DNA from: Oceaniglobus trochenteri
GTDB lineage: Bacteria; Pseudomonadota; Alphaproteobacteria; Rhodobacterales; Rhodobacteraceae
DNA length: 64,000 bases
Reading direction: 5' to 3'
NCBI RefSeq assembly: GCF_020529025.1
Contig: NZ_JACNMM010000011.1
Coordinates: forward strand, 1-64,000
Below the pieces are notes generated by a model that ran no database searches, was not told where the DNA came from, and saw nothing but the letters and a program-made list of their open reading frames with translations. Positions 33,094-41,592 of the stretch are shown piece by piece. The position numbers and the translations under genes are program-made. The stretch's first letter is position 1. Every line of letters begins with the position of its first letter.

Positions 33094-33143
33094 GTGTTGT
33101 CCTCCCTGAACAAGCATAGACTGGCAGTGTAATCGTATTAATT

Positions 33144-33155
33144 TATAATGTTATA
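33144..33155. promoter_or_regulatory. Putative GntR operator, TATAA-TG-TTATA
   Basis: A perfect TATAA/TTATA inverted repeat, 51 bp upstream of the binding-protein GTG start and between it and the gntR-type gene. Its centre TG is the same as at 26082-26093. It would control the importer operon 33093-26136. Confidence 0.65.
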
Positions 33156-33195
33156 CCTTTTCCGAAAGCCATGGCAACCCTCGCGTTGACAGGTT

Positions 33196-33993
33196 TCAGG
33201 TAATCCTGTTGTCGGCCCCGCCCCAGATGATTTCCTGGCGCAGCGAAAACACGTCGGTCCGGTAATACAACCGGCGCACATCGAGAGGCTGGTTGGTCGA
33301 TGAATACCCTACCCTTTCGACAAAAAGCGCCGGCGCATCCGCCCGCAGCCCAAGTTGAGCGCGCCGTTCGTCCGAAAGCATGACGGCATTGACGGTCTGG
33401 TCGCATTTCACCACGTCTATGCCCAACCGCTGATAGCTTTCGGTCAGCGTTTCGGTGCCCTCCAGCACCCTGTCGAACACCTGCGGATAGTCGCGGACGG
33501 ACAACATGATGCTTTCAAGGCAAAAAGGCGTGCCGTCGCCCAGGTGAAGCCTTTTCAGGATGCCCACCTCGGCGCCAATCTCGATGCCAAGTTGCTGCGC
33601 GGTCAGCTCTGACACCATGTGCTGTTCGTATCTCAGGTTCTCAGCCGTCGCGCGGCGCCCCAACGACTCGATCTCGGCGGCAACGGTGCGGTGGTTCACC
33701 CGTGCCCCGCTTTTGGGAAGGTTGCCCACGAAAGACCCGCGACCGCGATAGCGCACGACGAAGTTGCCATCCACAAGCTGCGACATGGCCTGGCGCACGG
33801 TGATGCGGCTGACGGCATAGGTCTCCTCGATCTCGGAATCCTTCAGAAAGGCATCGCCCGGCTGCCATTCGCCATCCAGCAGGCGGCGGCGCAGGTCGAT
33901 GAACAGCTGATGATACAGCGGCATTGCACTGTTGCGGTCCAGCCGATAGGCGGACCCTGCCGCCGGTTGCGTCTTCGCCGCGATGTTCTGCAT
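33196..33993 (-). CDS. GntR-family regulator with UTRA effector domain (HutC subfamily)
   Basis: 265 residues from ATG 33993 (a GTG at 33999 is the alternative). The winged helix-turn-helix occupies about residues 20-90 (PLYHQLFIDLRRRLLDGEW, SEIEETYAVSRITVRQAMSQL, then RGRGSFV), followed by a UTRA domain (about 105-260), which binds small ligands such as sugar phosphates. It lies directly upstream of the family-5 importer operon on the same strand. Palindromes TATAA-NN-TTATA upstream of it and of three other units are the proposed targets. It is likely a repressor released by a pathway intermediate. Confidence 0.9.
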   Translation of the reverse strand: MQNIAAKTQPAAGSAYRLDRNSAMPLYHQLFIDLRRRLLDGEWQPGDAFLKDSEIEETYAVSRITVRQAMSQLVDGNFVVRYRGRGSFVGNLPKSGARVNHRTVAAEIESLGRRATAENLRYEQHMVSELTAQQLGIEIGAEVGILKRLHLGDGTPFCLESIMLSVRDYPQVFDRVLEGTETLTESYQRLGIDVVKCDQTVNAVMLSDERRAQLGLRADAPALFVERVGYSSTNQPLDVRRLYYRTDVFSLRQEIIWGGADNRIT

Positions 33994-34016
33994 CTGCACC
34001 TGTTCCCAAGATTTGT

Positions 34017-34028
34017 TATAACATTAGA
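34017..34028. promoter_or_regulatory. Putative GntR operator, TATAA-CA-TTAGA (autoregulation)
   Basis: It has 11 of 12 matches to the TATAA-NN-TTATA palindrome; read on the other strand its centre is TG as at 33144-33155. It overlaps a perfect GTTATAAC palindrome (34015-34022), a form common for HutC-type regulators. It lies about 24 bp upstream of the regulator start. Confidence 0.6.
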
Positions 34029-34151
34029 TGCAGGCCAGCGGCGATGCAACCGTTACAAGCCCCGGGCAGGGAAGACAGGTCAAAGCGCCCCCGCGCTGCC
34101 GCAATGCGGCGCGCGTTGGCACGTTTTCGTCGGGAACGGGGGGGGGCACAC

Positions 34152-35210
34152 CTAAAGGCGCTTGCCGCTCTGGGTGTCGAAGAAATGCACCGGCCCTTCG
34201 GACAGGATGGCACCCACGGTATCGCCTTCGCTATAGGTCGGGCGGGCGCGGCTGACCACGGTCAGTGGCGATCCGGCACGCTCGGCGGCGACATAGGTTT
34301 CCGATCCCGTGGGTTCGAGACTGGTGATGACCACCGGAATGCCCCCGCCCCCCGCGTCCAGGCGGATATCCTCGGGCCGCTTGCCGATGGTCACCTCCTG
34401 CCCCGCGTCCACGCCTTCGGGCAAAGGCAGGCCGGTATCGGTGCCGTCGATCAGCGACAGCGTGGGGCCTTCCGCCACCGCGGGCAGCAGGTTCATCGAG
34501 GGCGAGCCGATGAACTGCGCCACGAACAGGTTCACCGGGTTGTCGAACAGCTCCAGCGGTGTGCCGGCCTGTTCGATCACCCCGCCCTGCATCACCACGA
34601 TACGGTCGGCCATGGTCATCGCCTCGATCTGGTCGTGGGTGACATAGACCATGGTGGTGCCAAGGCGCCGGTGCAGCGCCTTGATCTCGCTGCGCATCTG
34701 CACCCGCAGCTTTGCGTCGAGGTTGGACAGGGGTTCGTCGAACAAGAACACCGCCGGGTCGCGCACGATCGACCGGCCCATGGCCACCCTCTGGCGCTGC
34801 CCGCCCGAAAGCTGGCGCGGCTTGCGATCTAGAAGCGGCACGAGGTCGAGGATCTCGGCCGCCCGCTGAACCGCCCTGGCCTTGTCGGCCTTGTCGGCGC
34901 CTGCAAGCGTCATGGAAAAGGCCATGTTCTCGGCTACGGTCATATGCGGATAAAGCGCATAGTTCTGGAACACCATCGAGATGTCGCGCTGTTTCGGGGG
35001 CAGCTTGTTCACCACCCGCCCGCCGATGGAAATGGTGCCGCCCGAAATCTCCTCGAGGCCCGCGATCATCCGCAGCAGGGTGGACTTGCCACAGCCCGAA
35101 GGCCCCACCAGCACGACGAATTCACCGTCCGCGATGGCGGCGTCGATCCCGTGGATCACCTTGGTCGTGCCATAGTGCTTGACCAGGTTCTCGATACGAA
35201 CGTCTGCCAA
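34152..35210 (-). CDS. ABC importer ATPase, MsmK/UgpC type
   Basis: 352 residues starting at TTG 35210, with AAGGAGG six bases before it. It has Walker A GPSGCGKST (about residues 37-45), signature LSGGQRQR, Walker B FLFDEPLSNLD and VTHDQIEAM, with the C-terminal regulatory OB region (KRPEDIRL, about 290) that marks the MsmK/UgpC group. It resembles the ATPase at 24099 closely in the nucleotide-binding half and less so in the tail. It closes the operon lacI-binding protein-permeases-fusion hydrolase-ATPase and energises that importer. It begins two bases after the stop of the preceding gene. Confidence 0.92.
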   Translation of the reverse strand: MADVRIENLVKHYGTTKVIHGIDAAIADGEFVVLVGPSGCGKSTLLRMIAGLEEISGGTISIGGRVVNKLPPKQRDISMVFQNYALYPHMTVAENMAFSMTLAGADKADKARAVQRAAEILDLVPLLDRKPRQLSGGQRQRVAMGRSIVRDPAVFLFDEPLSNLDAKLRVQMRSEIKALHRRLGTTMVYVTHDQIEAMTMADRIVVMQGGVIEQAGTPLELFDNPVNLFVAQFIGSPSMNLLPAVAEGPTLSLIDGTDTGLPLPEGVDAGQEVTIGKRPEDIRLDAGGGGIPVVITSLEPTGSETYVAAERAGSPLTVVSRARPTYSEGDTVGAILSEGPVHFFDTQSGKRL

Positions 35211-35212
35211 GG

Positions 35213-37318
35213 TCAGCCTCCTTTCGCGGGGGTGATGCGGATGCGGGTGGCCGACAGCGCGCCTTCGGTCACGCTCAGCCCCATGGCGCCGCCCGCAAAC
35301 CCGCCCGGATCGTCGGAGGACAGGGTGACATCGCCCAGGGTGGCACTGATCCGGTCGCCCCGAACCGTGACGCGCAGGGTGAATTCGGTCTCATAGCCGA
35401 CCGCGCAGGGGGTCTGGGCCAGGATGTCCTCAACCTCGTCCATCTGGCGGGCGATCTGCAATTCGCCCTGGCGCGTGATGCGCACGACATAGAACCGCCG
35501 CTGCCCCTGGGCGCGCAGCACCAGCCCGCCGCGTTCGCCCGCATGCAGCCAGAGATCGGCCTCGACGGTGTAGTCGGTCCAGTCGCGGGCCCCTTGCAGG
35601 ATCATGCCATCGCCGCGGTCCTGGCTGATGCGGAAATCCTGCGGAAAGTGTTTCGAGAACAGATGCGAGGTGTTCACCCAGGCCCGGCGCCAGAAATCGC
35701 CGCCATCGGCGGGGCGGTGCAGGGTCAGATCCGGGGTGCCTGTCCACCACATCCGGTCCAGCAGGACACGGCCCTTCGCCCGCCCCTCGGGGCAGTCCAG
35801 CACCAGCCCGATTTCCGCCACCGGCTGACCGTCGAGATCGGGGATCGTCCATGACAGATCCTGCGCGCGCCCGGCCACCAGCGGCGTGGCCTCGGGCGCA
35901 TCCAGCGGCACAAGTTCGTCAGAGCCGTCATAGTGGCGCAGCCGCAGGCGCACCCGGGCATTGCCGGAAAACCCCTGTTCGGCCCTGAGCCGCGCATGGA
36001 GCACCTGGCCGGGATAGACCCGGGGACAGGCCTGCAGGTCGTAAGAGCGCATGCGCACCACCTCGGGCAGGGCGAAGACCGGGGTCAGCACCGCCGCCTC
36101 GCCCCCCGGGGCCAGGTGATCGACGTCGATGGCCAAGGCATCCCCGGTGCCGGTGACGCGGACCGAGCCGCCGGCATCCGGCGCGTCGATGGCGCGGAAG
36201 CCCTGGACCGAACCGGGCAGGGTGAAATGATAGGTGGCGCCGTCCTTGGGGGCCTCGGGCGGGGTGGTGCCGGCCAGCTGGCAGGCCAGCCCGGTCAGCC
36301 ACAGCGCGATCTCCGGCGCATCGGTAATCGACCGCCCGCCATCGGCGGTGGAGATCAGCAGCCGGTCGGCCACCGGCCCGCGCCAGTCGGGGCCGGCGTC
36401 GATGCCCTCAAGCCCCAGCATGATCCCCTGCAGGCACCCCAGGTTGCCCGCGTTGCAATCGGTATCCCAACCGGAGGTGTTGACGATCATCTGCCCGCGC
36501 TGGAAATCGCCGGGTGCATGAAGCAGCGCCATGATCATCAGGGCGTGGTTGGGTACCACGTGGCAGTTGCCCGGGTGCTTGTCATAGCCGTAGTTGTCCT
36601 CGATCCGCTGGCGGGTGTCCTCCCAATCCTCGTTTCCGGCCACCCATTTGCGGATGTCGCCCACCAGCCGCGCGATCAGGCAGTCGGCGGGGATGTATTG
36701 CAGCCCGGTGTCCAGCAGGTGGTTCACATCGCCACCGTTGAAGGCCTCGGCCTCCATCACCGCCCAGAGCACGGCGGCATGGACGCTTTCGCCATCGTGG
36801 CTGACCGATCCGGCCGCGCGGGCCAGTTTTGCCGCCTGGCCTGGGTTTCCGGGCGACAGAAGCGCCCAGCCGTCGATGAAGATCTGCGCGCCGATCTGTT
36901 CGGCGATGGTGGCGCCATTGGTGGCGATCGACCCCGACAGGGGCGCCTTGATGCCCTTGGCCAGGTTCAGCCAGGCGGTGTGTTCGGTCGAATTGCCCGC
37001 CCCGCCCCACCAGAGGATCGACCGCCCCTCGACCAGGTAGTTCATCCAGGCCCGCCCGATGTCCTCGGCCGAAAGATCGGCCGACACGCCGTAATCCTCA
37101 AGCGCGCGGGGAAAGGCGAAGGTGCCGCCCACATCGTCGTCGGTCACCACCAGCGGATCGCCCAGCTTGTCGTTCACGTAATATCGCACCGGCCCCAGCT
37201 CGCGCATGATCCGGTCATAGCGCCAGTTCTCGAAGGGGCGGCCCAGGTAGACGCCGATGAGTTTGCCGAGCACACCGGCATAGATGCGGTTCAGGTGGTC
37301 TTTGGGGTCGATGGTCAT
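35213..37318 (-). CDS. ADP-ribosylglycohydrolase-fold protein fused to C-terminal beta-sandwich domains
   Basis: 701 residues from ATG 37318; a longer open frame only shadows the permease gene. The first 350 or so residues look like the ADP-ribosylglycohydrolase (DraG/ARH) family: GKLIGVYLGRPFE near residue 18, VTDDDVGGTFAF at about 57-68 (first metal-binding acidic cluster) and GWDTDCNAGNLGCLQG at about 277-292 (second cluster). The remainder is beta-rich: a middle section with RVRLRLRHYDG, and a C-terminal section (about 550-700) with WTDYTVEADLW, GLVLRAQGQRRFYVVRI and GAMGLSVTEG. These resemble concanavalin-like, LamG or DUF1080 carbohydrate-binding domains. No signal peptide is present. 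Sitting inside a sugar ABC operon, it is more likely to cleave an N- or O-glycoside than to act on ADP-ribosylated proteins. The function is inferred. Confidence 0.78.
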   Translation of the reverse strand: MTIDPKDHLNRIYAGVLGKLIGVYLGRPFENWRYDRIMRELGPVRYYVNDKLGDPLVVTDDDVGGTFAFPRALEDYGVSADLSAEDIGRAWMNYLVEGRSILWWGGAGNSTEHTAWLNLAKGIKAPLSGSIATNGATIAEQIGAQIFIDGWALLSPGNPGQAAKLARAAGSVSHDGESVHAAVLWAVMEAEAFNGGDVNHLLDTGLQYIPADCLIARLVGDIRKWVAGNEDWEDTRQRIEDNYGYDKHPGNCHVVPNHALMIMALLHAPGDFQRGQMIVNTSGWDTDCNAGNLGCLQGIMLGLEGIDAGPDWRGPVADRLLISTADGGRSITDAPEIALWLTGLACQLAGTTPPEAPKDGATYHFTLPGSVQGFRAIDAPDAGGSVRVTGTGDALAIDVDHLAPGGEAAVLTPVFALPEVVRMRSYDLQACPRVYPGQVLHARLRAEQGFSGNARVRLRLRHYDGSDELVPLDAPEATPLVAGRAQDLSWTIPDLDGQPVAEIGLVLDCPEGRAKGRVLLDRMWWTGTPDLTLHRPADGGDFWRRAWVNTSHLFSKHFPQDFRISQDRGDGMILQGARDWTDYTVEADLWLHAGERGGLVLRAQGQRRFYVVRITRQGELQIARQMDEVEDILAQTPCAVGYETEFTLRVTVRGDRISATLGDVTLSSDDPGGFAGGAMGLSVTEGALSATRIRITPAKGG

Positions 37319-37344
37319 GGAATGAATGCCTCGCAGGATATGGT

Positions 37345-38178
37345 TCAGCCCTTCACCGATCCGCCCGCCATGCCTTCGATGAAGCGGCGTTGCAGGGCGA
37401 CGAAGAGGACGACGATGGGCAGGACGATGATCAGCGCGGCGGCCATGATCTCGCCCCAGTCGGTGCTGTATTGCCCCGACAGAAGGAAGAACGACACGAC
37501 GGCGGTCAGCCGGTCCTGGCTTTGCAGGAAGGTCGTGGCGATCAGGAATTCGTTCCAGGAATAAAGCCCGATGATCAGCGCCACGGTCAGGATGCCGGGC
37601 GACACGATGGGCAGCATCACGCGCCAGAACACCTGCCAATGGGTGGCCCCGTCGATCAGCGCCGCTTCCTCCAGCTCTTTCGGGACGGCCAGGAAATAGG
37701 TGCGCAGCAGCATGATGGCGAAGGGCGAATAGATGGCGGTATAGACGAAGGCCACGGCCACCGGATTGTTGATCAGACCCAGCCGCGCAAAGCCGAAGTA
37801 GAGCGGAAACATGAACAGCTGGATCGGCGCGGTGGTGGTGGCCAGCAGGTAGAAGGTGACGATCTTCCAGGTCTTGATCTTCTTGCGGGCCAGGACATAG
37901 GCGGTCAGCGACCCGGTGGTGCAGACAAGGAAGATGGTCATCGCCGTCAGAACCGCCGAGTTCATCAGCGTGCGGGCAAACTTCGCATCTACCCAGGCGC
38001 GGCTGAAATTGTCCCATTGCACCACGGTGGGCAGGGCCAGCGGGTTGCTTACCACCTCGGTCGCGGGTTTCAGGGCGTTCAGCACCATCAGCCCGATGGG
38101 AAACAGCGTGATGAACAGCAACACGGCCAGGACGATATAGGTGATCGTCAGGGTGATGCGGCTTTCGGAATTGGTCAT
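37345..38178 (-). CDS. ABC carbohydrate importer, permease 2 (MalG-like)
   Basis: 277 residues with six helices. The EAA loop LEEAALIDGATHWQVFWRV is at about residues 176-194, and the C-terminus GMAGGSVKG is typical. It overlaps the other permease by 4 bp (38175-38178). It is followed after 26 bp by the ADP-ribosylglycohydrolase-like gene. With 38175-39020 it forms the channel of the importer whose binding protein is at 39076. Confidence 0.9.
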   Translation of the reverse strand: MTNSESRITLTITYIVLAVLLFITLFPIGLMVLNALKPATEVVSNPLALPTVVQWDNFSRAWVDAKFARTLMNSAVLTAMTIFLVCTTGSLTAYVLARKKIKTWKIVTFYLLATTTAPIQLFMFPLYFGFARLGLINNPVAVAFVYTAIYSPFAIMLLRTYFLAVPKELEEAALIDGATHWQVFWRVMLPIVSPGILTVALIIGLYSWNEFLIATTFLQSQDRLTAVVSFFLLSGQYSTDWGEIMAAALIIVLPIVVLFVALQRRFIEGMAGGSVKG

Positions 38179-39020
38179 TCCTCGAACTCCTTGGCCTGCG
38201 CACGGATGTAGAAGAAGGTGGCCACCAGCCCGAACATCGAGATCACGACCGACACCGCCGCCGCCTTGCCCACCGCCAGGTCATAGAAGGCGGAACGATA
38301 GGCCAGGGTCGAAAGCACCTCGGAACTGTAGGCCGGGCCGCCCTGGGTCAGGATGTAGACGAAATCGAACACCAGGAAGGACCAGATCACCGTCATGATC
38401 AGCATCAGCATGATCGTCGGCTTGATCCCCGGCAGAAGGACATAGCGCATCAGTTGAAAGAAGGTCGCGCCCTCGACGCGGGCGGCTTCGACCTGGTCCT
38501 GGGGCACCTGGCGCAGGGCGGCAAAGAAGATCACGCAGAGAAAGCCCCACCAGTGCCACAGATCGACGACGGCGATGCCGTAAAGCGCGGTATGCACCTG
38601 GGTCAGCGGGTTCGCCACCTCGAGGCCATAGCGTTCAAGCAGGCCGAAGATGCCGGTGATGGGCGAATAGATCATCCCCTGCCAGATCCGCGCGGTGATC
38701 GCCGTGGCGATGATGACGGGCAGGAAATACACCACCTGAAAGAAGGTGCTGCCGCGACGTGCCACCAGCATCATGGTGGCCGCCAGAAGGCCCATGGCGA
38801 TGGGCACGGTCAGGAAGATCACCGTCCAGATCAGGTTGTTGGTCAGCGCCGTCCAGAACACCCGGTCGTGCCAGAGGGATTCGAAGTTCGACAGGCCGAC
38901 GAAGACCGGCGACGAGATGCCGTCCCAGCGATAGAACGCCAGCATGATGGTCAGAAGCGCCGGGATCGCGATGATCGCGGCGTTGATGACAAGTGTGGGG
39001 ATCACGTAGAGGCGGTGCAT
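38175..39020 (-). CDS. ABC carbohydrate importer, permease 1 (MalF-like)
   Basis: 281 residues, six helices, EAA loop EAARVEGATFFQLMRYVL at about residues 185-202 with Val-Glu-Gly replacing the usual Val-Asp-Gly. GAGGG in front of ATG 39020 is the ribosome binding site. A G/C-rich hairpin lies between it and the binding-protein gene upstream. Confidence 0.9.
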   Translation of the reverse strand: MHRLYVIPTLVINAAIIAIPALLTIMLAFYRWDGISSPVFVGLSNFESLWHDRVFWTALTNNLIWTVIFLTVPIAMGLLAATMMLVARRGSTFFQVVYFLPVIIATAITARIWQGMIYSPITGIFGLLERYGLEVANPLTQVHTALYGIAVVDLWHWWGFLCVIFFAALRQVPQDQVEAARVEGATFFQLMRYVLLPGIKPTIMLMLIMTVIWSFLVFDFVYILTQGGPAYSSEVLSTLAYRSAFYDLAVGKAAAVSVVISMFGLVATFFYIRAQAKEFEE

Positions 39021-39044
39021 GTCGGCCCTCGGGGTTTGGTCGTC

Positions 39045-39066
39045 GGGGGGCAGCGCACCGCCCCCC
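39045..39066 (-). other. Intercistronic stem-loop after binding-protein gene
   Basis: GGGGGGC (39045-39051) and GCCCCCC (39060-39066) form a 7-bp stem with an 8-base loop, ten bases past the binding-protein stop on the minus strand. No useful T-run follows. It probably limits permease expression or protects the binding-protein message. Confidence 0.6.
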
Positions 39067-39075
39067 TTGTTCGGT

Positions 39076-40386
39076 TCAGCGATTGGGGATCGCGGGGACC
39101 TTGCCTTCGGCCATCTCGGTCTGGAACTGGGCGTCGATGGTGGCCAGGTATTCGGGCACCGAAACGCGATCCAGCCAGACTTCCTCGATGCCGTTGATCA
39201 GGGCGTTGTTGGTCGCCGGGGGCAGGAAGGTCCAGGTGGTGTAGCCATAGCTGCCCTCACCCACGGATTCGGCCAGATCGGCCATGGCCTGGGTGTAAAG
39301 CGGCGGCACGTCGGCCGACATCTCGACCCCCGACAGATCGCGCAGGGGCATGTTCCATTCCCCCTGCCAGACCGATCCCATGGTGCCGTAGAACCCGGGC
39401 GAGAAGATATGGTCGATCACAGCCGCGGCGCCATCGGCCACATCGCTGCTGGCGGCGATGGAAAAGGTCGAACCGACCCCCAGCGCGAAGACCGGATCGC
39501 CCGATTTGCTGGGAAAGCCGACAAATCCGGGTTCGGTGCCCGCCTTGTCGAAATAGGTCGGCACGTTCTGGAAGGCCCAGGTGCCGTTGGGCGACATCCC
39601 CGCCTTGCCCGCGGCCAGCAGGTCGATCGTCTGTTCGCCGCTTTCGATCGAGAAGTAGTTGGCACCGAAATAGCCCTTTTCCCACCAGCCGTTCAGCGTC
39701 TCGATGGCTTCGACGAAGGGTTCGGCCGTCCAGGGCATTTCGCCCTTCAGCGCGGCATAGACGTTGTCGGGCCCCGCGACCGAGTTCAGGACGATGGAGA
39801 CGAACCATTCGTTGGCCCCGCGCCAGTCGGCATTGCCGGCCGAAAACGGCTGAATGTCCTTTTCCAGCATCTGGTCGGCCAAGGTTTCCAGCTCGGCGAT
39901 GGTGGTGGGCACCGACCAGCCGTTTTCGTCGAACAGGCTCTTGTTGTAGTACAGGCCCAGCGTCTCATAGGTCTTGGGCAGGGCGTAAAGCTTGCCGTCA
40001 TAGCGGCCCATCTCAAGGAACACCGGCAGGATCGAGTCGTTCCAGCCGTATTTCCCGGCGTATTCGTCCAGCGCCAGAAGCTGCCCGTTCTGCGCCATGG
40101 GCGCGACATAGGACGGCCCCGGCGTATAGACCACATCCGGCCCGCTGCCCGAAAGCATGGCGACGCGCAGCTGCTTGTCCAGTTCGTTGCCGCGATAGTC
40201 GATCGTCAGCTTGTAATCCGGGTTTTCCGCCTCGAAGCCGTCGATCAGGATATCCTGCATCCAGACCTGCTGATCGGGATTGGCGGATTCATACCAGAAG
40301 CTGATGTTTTCCTGGGCCATGGCCCCACCCGACAACGCCAGAAGAGCGCCACCCGCCACCGTCATTTTCATGGATACGTGTTTCAT
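39076..40386 (-). CDS. ABC carbohydrate importer, solute-binding protein (family 1)
   Basis: 436 residues from ATG 40386, with GGGAGGT upstream. The signal peptide (MKHVSMKMTVAGGALL, then GGAMA before QENIS) ends near residue 24. The mature protein has typical family-1 segments: FWYESANPDQQ, YALPKTYETLGLYYNKSLF (about residues 133-151) and a GMSPNGTWAFQNV segment around 275-290. It follows its LacI regulator by only 24 bp, so both come from the promoter at 41457-41490. The ligand is unknown. Confidence 0.9.
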   Translation of the reverse strand: MKHVSMKMTVAGGALLALSGGAMAQENISFWYESANPDQQVWMQDILIDGFEAENPDYKLTIDYRGNELDKQLRVAMLSGSGPDVVYTPGPSYVAPMAQNGQLLALDEYAGKYGWNDSILPVFLEMGRYDGKLYALPKTYETLGLYYNKSLFDENGWSVPTTIAELETLADQMLEKDIQPFSAGNADWRGANEWFVSIVLNSVAGPDNVYAALKGEMPWTAEPFVEAIETLNGWWEKGYFGANYFSIESGEQTIDLLAAGKAGMSPNGTWAFQNVPTYFDKAGTEPGFVGFPSKSGDPVFALGVGSTFSIAASSDVADGAAAVIDHIFSPGFYGTMGSVWQGEWNMPLRDLSGVEMSADVPPLYTQAMADLAESVGEGSYGYTTWTFLPPATNNALINGIEEVWLDRVSVPEYLATIDAQFQTEMAEGKVPAIPNR

Positions 40387-40410
40387 TCTCTTACCTCCCT
40401 TGATTTGCCG

Positions 40411-41457
40411 TCAGTCGTTCACATCCTGCCGCGCCGGTCCGGTCGAACCGCGTTCGCGCAGGTGATAGGCGCATTCCTCGATCCGGGCCGGACCGCTGGC
40501 CTTGCCGGTGATCCGCTCAAGCAGCATTTCCGCGGCGCGCCGGCCCATCTTGTCCTGGTGCAGTGACACCGTGGTCAGGCCCGGCGTGACAAGGCCCGCG
40601 GCGTGGATGTCATCAAAGCCGACAACCGAAATGTCGCGCGGCACGTTCAGCCCGGCCGCGGCCAGTTCCTGCATCACGCCGATCGCCATCAGGTCGTTGG
40701 CGGCAAAGACCGCCGTTGCCCTTGCACCTGCGGCCACGAAGCGGCGCGCGGCACGGCGCCCGCCCTCGTCCGAGAAATCGCTGTCCTCCCAGATCTGCGC
40801 CTCGACACCGGCAGCTTCCAGCGCCCGGCGATAGCCCATGACCCGCACCGTTTCGGGGCCGCCGCGCCCGGCCACCATGGCGATGCGGCGATGCCCCTGC
40901 GCGATCAGCCCTTCGACCAGGCTGCGGGCGGCGGCGTAGTTGTCGACGTAAAGATCGTCGATGGCCAGGGGGCCGCCCCGCTTGCGCGACGCCTCGATCC
41001 GCACCAGCGGCACGCCCGCCTCGACCATGCCCGTGAAATCGCGGGCGCCGAGGGAAAAGAAAACACCGACGACACCGTCATAGCGCCCTTCGCAGGCGGC
41101 CTGCACCACGGCCATCTCACGGGCCCTCTGCCCGCCCGAATTCACCGCGACGACATCGAAATCGGCAGCCTCGGCCACCGCCTGGGCGCCGAGGAACAGC
41201 GAGGGATAGAAGGGGTTGGCCAGGTCAGGCACGACGCAGGCGATGGTCATCGACCGCTGGGTGCGCAACGCCTGGGCAAACCGGTTCGGACGATAGCCCA
41301 GTTCGGCGATGGCGGCGTCGATCCGCTCCATCGTTTCGGCGGCCACCACATCGCGCCCGCCCGCCAGGGCCGCCGACACCGTCGCTTGCGACACACCCGC
41401 AAGGCGGGCAACATCCATCTGGGTGATCCGGGCTGGATTCTTCATGCCAATCATCAT
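40411..41457 (-). CDS. LacI-family transcriptional regulator
   Basis: 348 residues if started at ATG 41457; ATG 41445 (MKNPARITQM) is equally possible and leaves the HTH intact. The helix-turn-helix reads ITQMDVARLAGVSQATVSAAL, with the hinge NRFAQALRTQRS and an effector-binding domain following. It is the first gene of an operon with the ABC importer genes. Two identical 13-base elements with an ATACGTAT core lie exactly at and upstream of its start. By position it represses its own operon until a transported sugar binds. Confidence 0.9.
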   Translation of the reverse strand: MMIGMKNPARITQMDVARLAGVSQATVSAALAGGRDVVAAETMERIDAAIAELGYRPNRFAQALRTQRSMTIACVVPDLANPFYPSLFLGAQAVAEAADFDVVAVNSGGQRAREMAVVQAACEGRYDGVVGVFFSLGARDFTGMVEAGVPLVRIEASRKRGGPLAIDDLYVDNYAAARSLVEGLIAQGHRRIAMVAGRGGPETVRVMGYRRALEAAGVEAQIWEDSDFSDEGGRRAARRFVAAGARATAVFAANDLMAIGVMQELAAAGLNVPRDISVVGFDDIHAAGLVTPGLTTVSLHQDKMGRRAAEMLLERITGKASGPARIEECAYHLRERGSTGPARQDVND

Positions 41458-41490
41458 CAATACGTATCGATCACCTGTCAATACGTATCG
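41457..41490. promoter_or_regulatory. Tandem putative LacI operators (ATACGTAT core)
   Basis: TCAATACGTATCG occurs twice without a mismatch, at 41457-41469 and 41478-41490; each contains the perfect palindrome ATACGTAT (41460-41467 and 41481-41488). The centres are 21 bp apart, two helical turns, so two dimers would sit on the same face. The first copy touches the start of the regulator gene, so the operon promoter must lie inside or just right of the pair. Confidence 0.82.
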
Positions 41491-41521
41491 GAAACAATTT
41501 TCGGGCCGCGCAAAGGAAAAG

Positions 41522-41546
41522 CCCGGCAGGCGCCTGTCCTGCCGGG
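41522..41546 (-). terminator. Terminator of the MFS exporter gene
   Basis: CCCGGCAGG (41522-41530) pairs perfectly with CCTGCCGGG (41538-41546), 7-base loop. On the minus strand it follows the stop of the MFS gene at 41593 and is followed by CTTTTCCTTTG, a weak T-rich tail. Confidence 0.75.
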
Positions 41547-41592
41547 TCGATCAGTCCGGTATTCTCGGAAGCGGCCGCACAGGCCGCTGCGG

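Noticed and set aside
26082-33155. Reading the TATAATG-type sites simply as -10 promoter boxes
   Set aside because: A -10 box explains TATAAT but not the second arm TTATA, the constant 2-base centre and the recurrence before the regulator; the sites may overlap promoters, so the operator call is kept at moderate confidence.
35213-37318. Phage or toxin-type ADP-ribosylation reversal system (DraT/DraG or DarTG-like)
   Set aside because: There is no ADP-ribosyltransferase gene nearby, and the gene is embedded in a sugar importer operon.
37319-38203. N-terminal extension of the ADP-ribosylglycohydrolase-like frame
   Set aside because: It is the out-of-frame shadow of the permease at 37345-38178 and would create an Arg/His-rich leader with no homology pattern.
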